DNA of 64,000 nt from Paenibacillus_E qinlingensis (GTDB lineage: Bacteria; Bacillota; Bacilli; Paenibacillales; NBRC-103111), in assembly GCF_028746185.1 (NCBI RefSeq), contig NZ_JAQIVH010000024.1:88579-152578 (forward strand). The letters run 5' to 3'. The translations under genes were made by a program, and so were the position numbers. The notes under the pieces are model-generated. The model was not told the DNA's origin. It made no database searches and was given only the letters and a program-made list of their open reading frames with translations. Below are positions 9,142 to 17,340 of this stretch, piece by piece; within the stretch, counting starts at the first letter, position 1, and each line of letters starts with the position of its first letter.

Positions 9142-9282
9142 ATGAGCAATCAACACCCTGAGCATCACGTGTACGAAGAACCGCGTAATGATTTCATGGA
9201 TGTAGGCATAGGCTTTGGCGCATTCTTTGGCGTATTGTTCGTCATTGCAGTCATTGCTACCGTCATCCAAGTGATGAATTAA
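9142..9282 (+). CDS. Small single-pass membrane protein, YqzM-like
   Basis: This is a 46-aa protein read directly from the sequence. It has a hydrophilic, histidine-rich head (MSNQHPEHHVYEEPRND) and one membrane helix (GAFFGVLFVIAVIATVIQV). The pattern RND..D.G.GF followed by a helix ending just before the C-terminus resembles the Bacillus YqzM family, from memory. An AGGGGG ribosome site precedes the ATG, with a promoter upstream and a strong terminator downstream, so it is an independent transcription unit. Function unknown. Confidence 0.65.
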   Translation: MSNQHPEHHVYEEPRNDFMDVGIGFGAFFGVLFVIAVIATVIQVMN

Positions 9283-9303
9283 GAATAGGTATAACGTATC
9301 AAG

Positions 9304-9342
9304 TAAAAGCCGCTTTGCACACAATTGCGAAGTGGCTTTTTT
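9304..9342 (+). terminator. Rho-independent terminator after the small membrane protein
   Basis: The AAAAGCCGCTT and AAGTGGCTTTT arms are separated by a 13-base loop and followed by T residues. Confidence 0.85.
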
Positions 9343-9385
9343 CCTGCAATTTTCTAGTCATCCAGTCTAAAGGGGAATCCTATCC

Positions 9386-10387
9386 ATGATTAAAGTTCAG
9401 CCAGAACGTCAGAAACTCATTACCTATATTGGATTAACGAATGAAGACTTACAGCTTTTGAAAAGCAAAGAAGCGGCCTTCAAACTCATCGTAAATCAAC
9501 TTGTTGAAGAATTGTACGCAGACATCATTACTTGGCCTGAGCTCAGGGCACTGATTGAGAAACACAGCACACTGGAACGACTCAAAGAAACACAGCGCTG
9601 GTACTTCATGTCCATGACCTCCGGTGTAATTGATGAAGAGTTTATCTCCAAACGTCTTTATATCGGCAATGTTCATTCCCGTATCGGTCTAACAACATCG
9701 TGGTATCTAGGGACTTATCTCAAATATACAGACTTGGCTACAGCCCATTTCAAACACATCCTACCAGATGATTGGGCTCAAGTCATTTATTCGCTAAGCA
9801 AAATGTTCAATCTTGACTCACAGCTTGTCCTTGAAGCTTATGAACATGATGAGAAACAAAAAATTCAAACACTTGCTGACGAGCAGCATCACATATTGAC
9901 TACCATCTCCAGCGCTGTTCAAGAGCTTGCCTCCATGATGGTCGAACTCGGCAGCAGCAGTCAAACGGTTGCAGATACAGCGATTCAAACGGCAGAATCT
10001 CAAGATCTTTCCAATTCCCGCATCGATGAGTTGAACAATGAGATCAAAGACATTTCCAAAATGGGCTCCGTCATGAAGGAAATCTCTGATCAGACACACC
10101 TGCTCGGATTGAATGCTGCCATTGAGGCTGCCCGCTCCGGCGAGCACGGCCGTGGATTCGAGGTCGTTGCAAATGAAGTACGCAAGCTGGCTTCCAATTC
10201 GAGACAAGCCCTTGATCAAATTCAATCTAAGCTCAAACTCATAACACAGAAGCTCGAGCTTGTTAGGAAAGGCTCCGAAGAAACGACGCACTACGCACGT
10301 ACACAAGCTGCAAGCGCGCAAGAACTTACCTCTTTCGTACAAATGATTGAGAAAATCACCACCGAGCTTGAGAAATTGAAAAAATGA
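9386..10387 (+). CDS. hemAT: Globin-coupled chemoreceptor, HemAT type (short form)
   Basis: This is a soluble aerotaxis-type sensor of 333 aa. Residues 1-165 form a protoglobin sensor domain; the likely proximal heme histidine is in IGNVHSRIGL (about residue 96). From about residue 200 there is a methyl-accepting signalling domain with the conserved hairpin tip (DQTHLLGLNAAIEAARSGEHGRGF). There is no membrane segment or HAMP domain. Bacillus HemAT is about 430 aa, so the signalling stalk here is roughly 100 residues shorter. The tip that binds CheA/CheW is intact. It senses O2 via heme and probably signals to the chemotaxis array. AAAGGGG precedes the ATG. Confidence 0.88.
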   Translation: MIKVQPERQKLITYIGLTNEDLQLLKSKEAAFKLIVNQLVEELYADIITWPELRALIEKHSTLERLKETQRWYFMSMTSGVIDEEFISKRLYIGNVHSRIGLTTSWYLGTYLKYTDLATAHFKHILPDDWAQVIYSLSKMFNLDSQLVLEAYEHDEKQKIQTLADEQHHILTTISSAVQELASMMVELGSSSQTVADTAIQTAESQDLSNSRIDELNNEIKDISKMGSVMKEISDQTHLLGLNAAIEAARSGEHGRGFEVVANEVRKLASNSRQALDQIQSKLKLITQKLELVRKGSEETTHYARTQAASAQELTSFVQMIEKITTELEKLKK

Positions 10388-10389
10388 AT

Positions 10390-10420
10390 AAAAACCTAGC
10401 CATCTTCGGCTAGGTTTTTA
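10390..10420. terminator. Bidirectional terminator between hemAT and dnaI
   Basis: AAAAACCTAGCC and GGCTAGGTTTTT form a 12-bp stem with an ATCTTC loop. A-rich and T-rich flanks let it serve both converging genes. Confidence 0.9.
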
Positions 10421-10428
10421 TTTACGTT

Positions 10429-11385
10429 TTATCTTCCACGTTTGTTCGTACCTGTTACCTCAACCACATCAACGAAAGGGCGTATCCGATCCATAATCCG
10501 TTGTCCCTTATACTCTTCGTCCCCATCCTTGTTCGTGAAGCTGAAATGCTTCTCCAAACCAGATAGCGCATAATTGGAGGTAAAGAATGTTGGTTTGCGA
10601 TTCATCCGATGATTCACAATCGCACCGATGACATGATCTCTCAGCCAAGGGTTCAAATTCTCGGCCCCGATATCATCAAATACAAGCAGATCCGTCTCCT
10701 TGAGAAGATCAATCGTCTCCTTCAGCTTATAAGGCTCTTGGAACATTCCCTTCAAGTCTTCGGCGAAGTCTGGCATGTACACAATAGCTCCCGTCATACC
10801 GACCTTCGCCAGTTGATGCAGCATGTAACCCATCAAGAACGTTTTCCCTGTACCGAACGATCCAGATAAATATAACCCTCGCGTCTGAAGACCTTCTTCA
10901 ATGGTCAAACTCACATAGTCATTGATTTGCATAACCGCTTTCGCACGATCGAGATCTGTTTCCAAGATATCTCCAAAAGAGAAACTTCGCGAAATCATGC
11001 GTGGGTCCACGTGAAAAGTGCGAATCCGGCTGGATATGGCATCCTGTTGTCCCTTGGCAATAAACTTCTTGCAGGCCACTTTCTCTTCATGGATATAAGG
11101 AGTTTGGCCATCCACCGATTGGGCTGAAATAATCGTGTAATGTCCTGTCATATCATTTGGACATTTGTCTAGACCAGGGCAATTGGAACAATTCTTATAT
11201 TCAGAAACATGCTGATATAGCTTATTCATATTTATTTTAATCGCATAATCATCCACAAATGGATACTTCTGACGAAATTTAGCAATCAAAGGATCCGCAA
11301 GCACACCTTGAATTTTCAATTCAGCTTTTCTTTTCCACTCCGTATCCGGTAATGATTTGAGTAAATGCGATAGGGACTCCATCAT
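10429..11385 (-). CDS. dnaI: Primosomal protein DnaI, helicase loader ATPase
   Basis: This 318-aa loader places the replicative helicase DnaC on DNA together with DnaB and DnaD. The N-terminal half has a zinc-binding cysteine set (CSNCPGLDKC plus a later C), as in DnaI. The C-terminal AAA+ domain has Walker A GSFGTGKT and Walker B LLVFDDIG. The ATG at 11385 lies eight bases after AGGAGG, so the apparent upstream GTG (11394) is part of the ribosome site. It is the second gene of a dnaB-dnaI operon, the conserved order in Firmicutes. Confidence 0.95.
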   Translation of the reverse strand: MMESLSHLLKSLPDTEWKRKAELKIQGVLADPLIAKFRQKYPFVDDYAIKINMNKLYQHVSEYKNCSNCPGLDKCPNDMTGHYTIISAQSVDGQTPYIHEEKVACKKFIAKGQQDAISSRIRTFHVDPRMISRSFSFGDILETDLDRAKAVMQINDYVSLTIEEGLQTRGLYLSGSFGTGKTFLMGYMLHQLAKVGMTGAIVYMPDFAEDLKGMFQEPYKLKETIDLLKETDLLVFDDIGAENLNPWLRDHVIGAIVNHRMNRKPTFFTSNYALSGLEKHFSFTNKDGDEEYKGQRIMDRIRPFVDVVEVTGTNKRGR

Positions 11386-11436
11386 GTTTGGCACCTCCTA
11401 ACAGTTCCATCGTTTAATCCATAGACAAGCAGCTAA

Positions 11437-12930
11437 CTAATTCTTCCGGTTAAATCGCTCATCCAGCTTCTGCGCCATTCGTCTGGCCGCCTCGAGCTCC
11501 TCTGCAGACAGCCTAGTAGACGCTGTAGTCCCTGTATCAGGCAATACAATAGGGATATGAGGCTTCTGTGTCTTGCCCTGACGTCCACGCGTAGCAGAGC
11601 CTCCACCTGCTTTCGCAGATTCCACTTTCGAAGCAGCTTTCTGTTTGTAATTGATTTTCTCACGTACATATTCAACGGCATGCTCATACGAATTAATTTG
11701 CTTGCCTAGCATATCGGAAGCTACAGCCTCAATCGAGGATTTAGCCCACGAACGACGATCAATATGCAAGAAGTGAATCAACACATTAATGACTTCTTCT
11801 TTTAATTTATAGTTCAAATCGATTTTTTCGAAAATATTAAGTACGCCATCAGGTATCGAACCCTGTGTGAAAAACATTTTCAACACAGCCGTGTATGGCT
11901 CATTTCGCATGATGTAGTTGTATTGATGATCGGTACATTCGCCGCGCAGCTGTTGAGGTACTTCCAAATAATAAGCCATCTCCACCGACTGCTCTTCCGA
12001 AGTTTCGACTTCATCCTCAGATTTCGTTGTCGTACGCTCTCGTTCCTCATCCCGCTTCTTGCTCTGTCTATAGAACAAGTTCGCATTATACTGCATGAGA
12101 TCCATGACAAGCTCACCTTCTTCGGTGAACACCCCATCTTCATCCAGCAAGCGGCATGTTTCTTGCAAAGAGAGGTTATACTTCTTCGCCACAATATTAA
12201 TAACTACCATATGGTCTGGCTTGTGTTTCAGCGCTTCAACGAACACGCGGTTGCTCGCTCCACGAGGGAACCTCATGATGATATCTGCATACTTGAAGCC
12301 TTTGGTCGTCACGTCCATCCGAGCTTCCCCTTGCTTGCTTGCAGAGGCCTCATAGAGCGCTTGTTCCAGCTCATAATCCACAACCTGCGTGTTCAGGCGG
12401 AACAACTCATAAAAAGGAACCGACAAGTTCTCCTCGACCGCCTCACGACACTCCTCTGGTTCCGGTGAAAGCAGTTCTTCACGCAGCGAAAGCAGCGTGA
12501 ACTTCCCAACCTTATCACGCAGCAGCAGCGTTAAATGCTGATTTCGGAAAAACTCATTCGGCCCTAAAGGCGCGAATAGCGTATAGACGAACACATAATC
12601 TTCTTCCTCGGGTACAAACTTGCGAGTCGTCTGAAGAAGACCAATCGCCTCAAGCTTGGAGGATTGTTCAATAATATACTTGCGACCGCGCTCGTTCTGT
12701 TCAAGATCTAGCAGAAGAAACAACTTGCGTTGCTGCTCCATCGGCGAGAAGCCTACTTTCTCAGCACTCATCTGCTGATAGAGCGCTTGATAGAAGCTTA
12801 TCGCCAAACCGCCTATCATCGGTTGATACATCATCGCTAGCATTTTATAGTCTAAACTGCTCAAAGAAAACTCACGGTTCACGCAAAACCTGTGATTCTC
12901 GGTGAAATGCAGCATATTCGTCATTCTCAT
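11437..12930 (-). CDS. dnaB: Replication initiation and membrane attachment protein DnaB
   Basis: This 497-aa Firmicutes DnaB co-loads the helicase at oriC and at restarting forks. It is unrelated to the Escherichia coli helicase of the same name. It has an N-terminal winged-helix/oligomerisation region beginning MLHFTENHRFCVNREFSLS, a central DnaB_2/DnaD-like helical domain (about 360-430) and a basic C-terminal tail rich in K, R and G. The start is uncertain among ATG codons at 12930, 12924 and 12915, none with a strong ribosome site. It precedes dnaI by 51 bp. Confidence 0.93.
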   Translation of the reverse strand: MRMTNMLHFTENHRFCVNREFSLSSLDYKMLAMMYQPMIGGLAISFYQALYQQMSAEKVGFSPMEQQRKLFLLLDLEQNERGRKYIIEQSSKLEAIGLLQTTRKFVPEEEDYVFVYTLFAPLGPNEFFRNQHLTLLLRDKVGKFTLLSLREELLSPEPEECREAVEENLSVPFYELFRLNTQVVDYELEQALYEASASKQGEARMDVTTKGFKYADIIMRFPRGASNRVFVEALKHKPDHMVVINIVAKKYNLSLQETCRLLDEDGVFTEEGELVMDLMQYNANLFYRQSKKRDEERERTTTKSEDEVETSEEQSVEMAYYLEVPQQLRGECTDHQYNYIMRNEPYTAVLKMFFTQGSIPDGVLNIFEKIDLNYKLKEEVINVLIHFLHIDRRSWAKSSIEAVASDMLGKQINSYEHAVEYVREKINYKQKAASKVESAKAGGGSATRGRQGKTQKPHIPIVLPDTGTTASTRLSAEELEAARRMAQKLDERFNRKN

Positions 12931-13078
12931 CCCGTTACAGCACCATCCTGCCTCAGCTCGACTGAGAGATCGCTCATTATCCAGCCATCCTATGTCTCAG
13001 TCTCTCTCTATTAGTCTACCACAAAAATCGACAATCTTGGTATCTACAAGAGAAAAGATAATTTTACCTTTTGGGCAA

Positions 13079-13118
13079 GAAAAAGATTCCATCGCATTAT
13101 CACAAGCAATGGAATCTT
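13079..13118 (-). terminator. Terminator of the alpha/beta hydrolase gene
   Basis: On the minus strand, AAGATTCCATTGC pairs with GCGATGGAATCTT (one G-U pair) and is followed by TTTTCTT. Confidence 0.85.
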
Positions 13119-13142
13119 CATTTCGGGGTCATTATTCTTGCA

Positions 13143-14033
13143 TTAAATAGGGTGTTCGGCATCACTAGGATACCCATTTACATGCCTGTACATTTGAGGA
13201 TGCAGCTTCTGCGCGATGGCCAAATCGAGCTTCCAACGCTCCTTCTGTTCCTTCTCATGAAGGCTTTCCAGCCATAGATGAATGATGTCATTCATGCGTT
13301 CAGCGCTTTGAATCGGTACAGGATGCTTCGCATCTTTGATGAAAAAAAGAGAGCTATGCGGTAACCCCGAATGGAGAATTTGAGCATAGGGATGGAAGTC
13401 AACGTCTTTTTCACCATAGATCAATAAGACCGGTTGCTGAATCTTTGCGAGTCTATCTGTACAGCTATATCGCAATGATTGCTCAAAATACGATCTCACA
13501 TTCCCTGCCATATCCTGCAAAGCATGGTCTTTTAACTCCTGATAGGTTGTCTTTTTATCGGCATTGCCATACGTAATCGCTCTAATCAAAAAATTCATAA
13601 TTCGACTAGGATTCGCCATTCGTATTGCAAGCCAAACCCTGATTCTATTGTACGTGTCTGTCAATTCTGACATTCCACTAACGATAATTCCCCCCACCAA
13701 TCGGCGGGGATGGGTTAGTAAAGCGTCCAAGGCAACCGTTCCTCCGGTTGAATATCCGCAAAGAAAGGCCTCCTCGATCCCTAAGAAATCAAGAAGCCCT
13801 ATGATGTCTTGCGAAATAAGTTGATAAGAAATTGATTGCTTCGAACCCGCACTTCCGCCATGCCCTCTAATGTCAAAAGTAATCACCCGGTAATAGACGC
13901 CTAGTTGCTCTTTCTGATATCTGAAAGCTTCCAGCGTAAGCAACGGGGGATGAATAAAGACGATAGGTGTGCCCCGTTCTGGTCCCGTTATCTCATAGTG
14001 CAGTGATGTTCCATTCACATTCGCCCAAGGCAC
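13143..14033 (-). CDS. Alpha/beta hydrolase
   Basis: This 296-aa single-domain alpha/beta hydrolase has an oxyanion strand motif (IVFIHPPLL), the segment DIRGHGGS, nucleophile elbow GYSTGG (Ser near residue 95), a late acidic residue in YGEKDVDFHP and a catalytic His in DAKHPVP. There is no signal peptide, so it is cytosolic. It starts at GTG (14033), with GGAGGA ten bases upstream. The substrate cannot be inferred. The last 30 residues after the catalytic His are unusually charged (LHEKEQKERWKLD). It is monocistronic, with its own terminator. Confidence 0.85.
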   Translation of the reverse strand: MPWANVNGTSLHYEITGPERGTPIVFIHPPLLTLEAFRYQKEQLGVYYRVITFDIRGHGGSAGSKQSISYQLISQDIIGLLDFLGIEEAFLCGYSTGGTVALDALLTHPRRLVGGIIVSGMSELTDTYNRIRVWLAIRMANPSRIMNFLIRAITYGNADKKTTYQELKDHALQDMAGNVRSYFEQSLRYSCTDRLAKIQQPVLLIYGEKDVDFHPYAQILHSGLPHSSLFFIKDAKHPVPIQSAERMNDIIHLWLESLHEKEQKERWKLDLAIAQKLHPQMYRHVNGYPSDAEHPI

Positions 14034-14102
14034 TGGTCGTGTCTCCTCCGTAAGTGAAGTTTAAGTAACTTCTCTTAGCGTGACCCAATCGCCTCCGTAA
14101 TA

Positions 14103-14387
14103 TTAGAACATTTTGAAACCGCGAATCCGCAGTGCTTTAATCGCCGAACCGCTCAAAATGGCACCGACTAAGCCGCCGATAGCTGGAATCACGTCAACAA
14201 TGGTGAAGCTTTCGTCATTGGATAGAAACGATGATGAACCCATGTACCCATAGATGATAATCCCAATCACTAAGGCGATGAACGCATACAGTGGGAACCA
14301 TGTTGTTTTCATAAGCATATTCAGAATAAAACCGATCCCAAAAAATAACACCATCATTAAGACAGTGGCAATAACCATTTGTAACAT
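14103..14387 (-). CDS. Small membrane protein, YuiB-like
   Basis: This 94-aa protein has two to three membrane helices (LMMVLFFGIGFIL, FIALVIGIIIYGYM and IGGLVGAILSGSAI). The N-terminal pattern VLFFGIGFILNMLMKTTWFP recalls Bacillus YuiB. It also lies close to yumB/yumC-type genes, as in Bacillus subtilis, which supports the match; function is unknown there as well. AGGGGG precedes the ATG. Confidence 0.65.
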   Translation of the reverse strand: MLQMVIATVLMMVLFFGIGFILNMLMKTTWFPLYAFIALVIGIIIYGYMGSSSFLSNDESFTIVDVIPAIGGLVGAILSGSAIKALRIRGFKMF

Positions 14388-14591
14388 GGTAGTAGTTCCC
14401 CCTTAAATATGTAGAAGCACTTCCTAACTTTGGCCTCTATAGCTCTTATTATTGTAATCTACGGAAAGGTACAGGTAAAGTGTACACAAATTGAACAATT
14501 GTTGCTCAGTCTTCACCCTTTGTTCATTTGCCCTTTCTCCATGAATTGGATACAATGTAGGGGATATTAGCCCTTGAATGGAGGAAAAACA

Positions 14592-15338
14592 ATGAGTGAA
14601 GCCGTACAAACGCTGGAAGGCTGGTATGCGCTCCATGATTTCCGTCTAATGGATTGGAATGCATGGCATGCTGCAACCCCACAAGAACGTAAGCATGCAG
14701 CGGACGAGCTGCAATCCTTCTTGTCCCAGTGGCAACAAGTTGAGAACGATAAACTAGGCAGTACTGCCGTTTATAGCATCGTAGGCCAGAAGGCTGATTT
14801 CGTTTTCATGCAACTGCGTGAAACATTGGAAGAGCTGAATGAGCTTGAAACTGCTTTTAACAAGTCTAGCTTTGCTGCTTTTACTATACCCGTTTATTCC
14901 TACGTCTCCATTGTAGAATTGAGCGCATACCTGGCTAAGCCAGGTGTTGACCCTGCGCTAGATCCTGAACTTCAAGCTCGCTTGAAGCCTATCCTTCCGA
15001 AATCCAAGCACATTTGCTTCTACCCGATGAACAAGCGTCGTGAAGGCAATGACAACTGGTACATGGTTCCTGCGGAAGATCGTAAGACAATGATGCGCAG
15101 CCACGGCATGATCGGTCGTACATACGCTGGTAAAGTCAAACAAATCATCACAGGCTCCGTAGGATTGGATGATTGGGAATGGGGCGTTACTCTATTCTCT
15201 GATGATCCTCTTCATTTCAAAAAGCTCGTGTACGAAATGCGTTTCGATGAAGTCAGTGCACGTTTTGGCGAGTTCGGAGATTTCTACGTTGGGAACGTTA
15301 TGCTTCCTGACAAATTCGCGTCATTCATTCAAATATAG
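14592..15338 (+). CDS. hemQ: Coproheme decarboxylase HemQ (ChdC)
   Basis: This 248-aa protein of the chlorite-dismutase superfamily catalyses the last step of the Gram-positive coproporphyrin-dependent heme pathway: oxidative decarboxylation of coproheme to heme b. The functional residues of the Firmicutes clade are visible: the tyrosine of YPMNKRR, a Trp in NWYMVP and the proximal heme His in MRSHGMIG. The ATG at 14592 has GGAGG upstream. It is a single-gene unit with its own promoter region and terminator. Heme made here would supply the cytochrome proteins encoded nearby (sdhC, ctaA) and HemAT. Confidence 0.95.
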   Translation: MSEAVQTLEGWYALHDFRLMDWNAWHAATPQERKHAADELQSFLSQWQQVENDKLGSTAVYSIVGQKADFVFMQLRETLEELNELETAFNKSSFAAFTIPVYSYVSIVELSAYLAKPGVDPALDPELQARLKPILPKSKHICFYPMNKRREGNDNWYMVPAEDRKTMMRSHGMIGRTYAGKVKQIITGSVGLDDWEWGVTLFSDDPLHFKKLVYEMRFDEVSARFGEFGDFYVGNVMLPDKFASFIQI

Positions 15339-15348
15339 TTCAAATAAT

Positions 15349-15384
15349 AAGAGCACAGGACTTCGGTCCTCTGCTCTTTTTCTT
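15349..15384 (+). terminator. Terminator of hemQ
   Basis: AAGAGCACAGGAC, a TTCG tetraloop, then GTCCTCTGCTCTT followed by T residues. Confidence 0.9.
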
Positions 15385-15395
15385 CTTATACATAG

Positions 15396-15433
15396 AAAAA
15401 GAAGCACTGCTCATTAGAGAGCAATGCTTCTTT
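15396..15433 (-). terminator. Terminator of the 93-aa hypothetical gene
   Basis: On the minus strand, AAAGAAGCATTGCTC pairs with GAGCAGTGCTTCTTT and a T tract follows. Confidence 0.85.
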
Positions 15434-15438
15434 GGTAG

Positions 15439-15720
15439 CTAGTCTTCATCCTCATCGTCACGTAGAGCAGCCGCTAGTTCAGCTTCCATCTGAGCTTTGC
15501 GTGCTAGATACGCTTCTGTATCACGGTCACGCTGACGACCTTTTTCCTTCAAACGTTCAATCGCAGGAAGAATGAGGATATCAATTTCCTTTTGGACGAC
15601 AGCGACATGATCGTACCGTTTCTCGGTCTCTAAGAAGTGACCTACTTCGATCAAGGCATTGTAACGATCCAGTTCATCCCGGGTAAGAAGTCCTCTTACT
15701 TGGACACTACAGTGCCGCAT
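15439..15720 (-). CDS. Conserved-type hypothetical protein, acidic coiled coil
   Basis: This 93-aa soluble protein is not recognised. It starts MRHCSVQVRGLLTRDELDRYN and continues as a mostly helical, highly charged sequence ending in RDDEDED. GGGGG precedes the ATG, and a clear terminator follows 5 bp after the stop, so the frame is real. It lies 27 bp downstream of the NADH dehydrogenase gene on the same strand and is probably co-transcribed with it. Confidence 0.6.
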   Translation of the reverse strand: MRHCSVQVRGLLTRDELDRYNALIEVGHFLETEKRYDHVAVVQKEIDILILPAIERLKEKGRQRDRDTEAYLARKAQMEAELAAALRDDEDED

Positions 15721-15747
15721 GGTAATCCCCCCGTTAGTATTCCTTGA

Positions 15748-16938
15748 CTAGAAACGGCCTTTACGTATAACTAATGGAATTCCGCCAATAATGTAAAGGT
15801 ATCTCATATCAACCACTTTTTTCATCATAGCTGCGACATTCCCTTTCAATTTACGGGAACCTACGATACCGATCGCTTGACCTTTACCAAGGGAAGCTAC
15901 TGTACCTTTGTTCGAGTATTTGAAAGTTTTCATTTGCGATCCGCGAATCGATGCGATCAAGTTATGAGCTACAGCTTCACCTTGCTGCATAGCAATTTGT
16001 GCTGTCGGCGGGTATGGTCTGCCTTCATCGTTCATAACTATAGAACAGTCACCCACAACATAGATGTTATCGAATCCTGGAGCATGAAGATGCTCGTTTA
16101 CTTTAATTCTGCCGCGCATCGTTTCGAAACCAGCCTCATCAAGCATATGGTTACCACGGATACCGCCCGTCCATACTACCGTAGCTGCTTTGATAAACTC
16201 ATCGCCAGCAATCAGAACGCCTTCTGGCGTACATTCTTTAATGGCTGTACCAATTTTGAAAGTAATACCTTTGTCCGTAAGAACTTTCATCGCATACTCA
16301 ACAAGCTCAGGATCGAAACCTGGCAATGCTGTTGGCGCAGCTTCAATATTATAAATCTTCACAAGGGAAGGATCCACATCGAACTCTTTGCATAGAAGAG
16401 GAATACGATCCGCAAGCTCACCAATGAACTCAATACCGGTAAATCCAGCGCCACCGATAACGAAAGTTAGGTAATCTTTGCGGTCTGGTTCACGCTTAAA
16501 CTTCGCGAATTGATATTCAATGTGCTCACGAATAAAGCGAACACTGTTGATGCTGCGAATATTCAGCGCATTTTCTTTGAGACCAGGAATTCCGAAAGTT
16601 TCCGCTTCGCCACCAAGTCCGATTACCAAGTAGTCGTAGGAAAGTGTTCCGTCTTCCAAAATAACTTTTTTCTCATGTGGACGAATTTGGGTGACTGTCG
16701 ATTTCACGAAATCCACTTTAAATTCATCAATCAATTTCAAAATGTTCACGCGTGCATTTTCAGGATTATCTGTCCCAGCAGCAGGCATGTGAAGATGTGT
16801 TGTAATGTAGTGATAGTCATGCTTGTTAACAAGCGTAACATCAGCTTCGTTGTAGTTCAATTCCTTCTGCAATCGAATTGCAGCAAGGATTCCGCCGTAA
16901 CCGGCTCCTAATATAACGATTCTTGGTATTCTACTCAT
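15748..16938 (-). CDS. NDH-2 type NADH dehydrogenase (YumB-like)
   Basis: This 396-aa flavoprotein belongs to the type II NADH:quinone oxidoreductase family, which feeds electrons from NADH to menaquinone without pumping protons. An N-terminal FAD-binding Rossmann motif (VILGAGYGGILAAI), an NAD-binding motif (VIGGAGFTGIEFIGELA) and the FAD segment IYVVGDCSIV are all present. The C-terminal amphipathic region likely docks on the membrane. Upstream is a near-perfect Rex box, so expression probably rises when NADH is in excess. It is divergent from yumC. A second NDH-2 homologue lies at 24449-25513. Confidence 0.88.
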   Translation of the reverse strand: MSRIPRIVILGAGYGGILAAIRLQKELNYNEADVTLVNKHDYHYITTHLHMPAAGTDNPENARVNILKLIDEFKVDFVKSTVTQIRPHEKKVILEDGTLSYDYLVIGLGGEAETFGIPGLKENALNIRSINSVRFIREHIEYQFAKFKREPDRKDYLTFVIGGAGFTGIEFIGELADRIPLLCKEFDVDPSLVKIYNIEAAPTALPGFDPELVEYAMKVLTDKGITFKIGTAIKECTPEGVLIAGDEFIKAATVVWTGGIRGNHMLDEAGFETMRGRIKVNEHLHAPGFDNIYVVGDCSIVMNDEGRPYPPTAQIAMQQGEAVAHNLIASIRGSQMKTFKYSNKGTVASLGKGQAIGIVGSRKLKGNVAAMMKKVVDMRYLYIIGGIPLVIRKGRF

Positions 16939-16985
16939 GTCTCTCTCACTTCCATATCCATATTTTGTCCCATGGTCTCTCTATC

Positions 16986-17003
16986 TTGTGAAAAATTACA
17001 CAA
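16986..17003. promoter_or_regulatory. Rex-type redox operator upstream of the NADH dehydrogenase
   Basis: TTGTGAAAAATTACACAA matches the Rex consensus (TTGTGAA, four bases, TTCACAA) at 13 of 14 defined positions. It lies 48 bp before the dehydrogenase start. A TATACT-like -10 lies just upstream of it at 17018-17023 on the minus strand, so a bound repressor would block the start of transcription. Confidence 0.7.
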
Positions 17004-17278
17004 ACAGCTTCAAAAGTAGTATACTGCTACTAGTTTGCACGCTTTCGAAGTGAATTATGATAAAACAGGCGGAAATTCGTCACAACATGGTAAACCGATT
17101 CTCATGATATGATATAATTTTCATAAGTAAATATCAAGTGTCATTTTGCATAAAAAATCTTGTATTATAGGCGTTTTAGCCCATCCAATCCATGTAAGCA
17201 TTTACTTATCTTCTCTATAAGTATTTATATGGAGAATTTAAACTTTTCTGTTTCCTTCATTAGATGAGACGTTTATAA

Positions 17279-17293
17279 TGATAATGATTATCG
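17279..17293. promoter_or_regulatory. Fur box upstream of yumC
   Basis: TGATAATGATTATCG matches the 7-1-7 Fur consensus TGATAAT-N-ATTATCA at all but the last base. It is 48 bp before the yumC ATG and implies iron-dependent repression. Confidence 0.75.
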
Positions 17294-17340
17294 CTTTATC
17301 TGATTACTTACACATATTGGACCAAATCGGAGGTTCTATT

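Noticed and set aside
9818..10342. 174-codon frame antisense to hemAT
   Set aside because: Shadow of the repetitive MCP helix coding pattern; no ribosome site.
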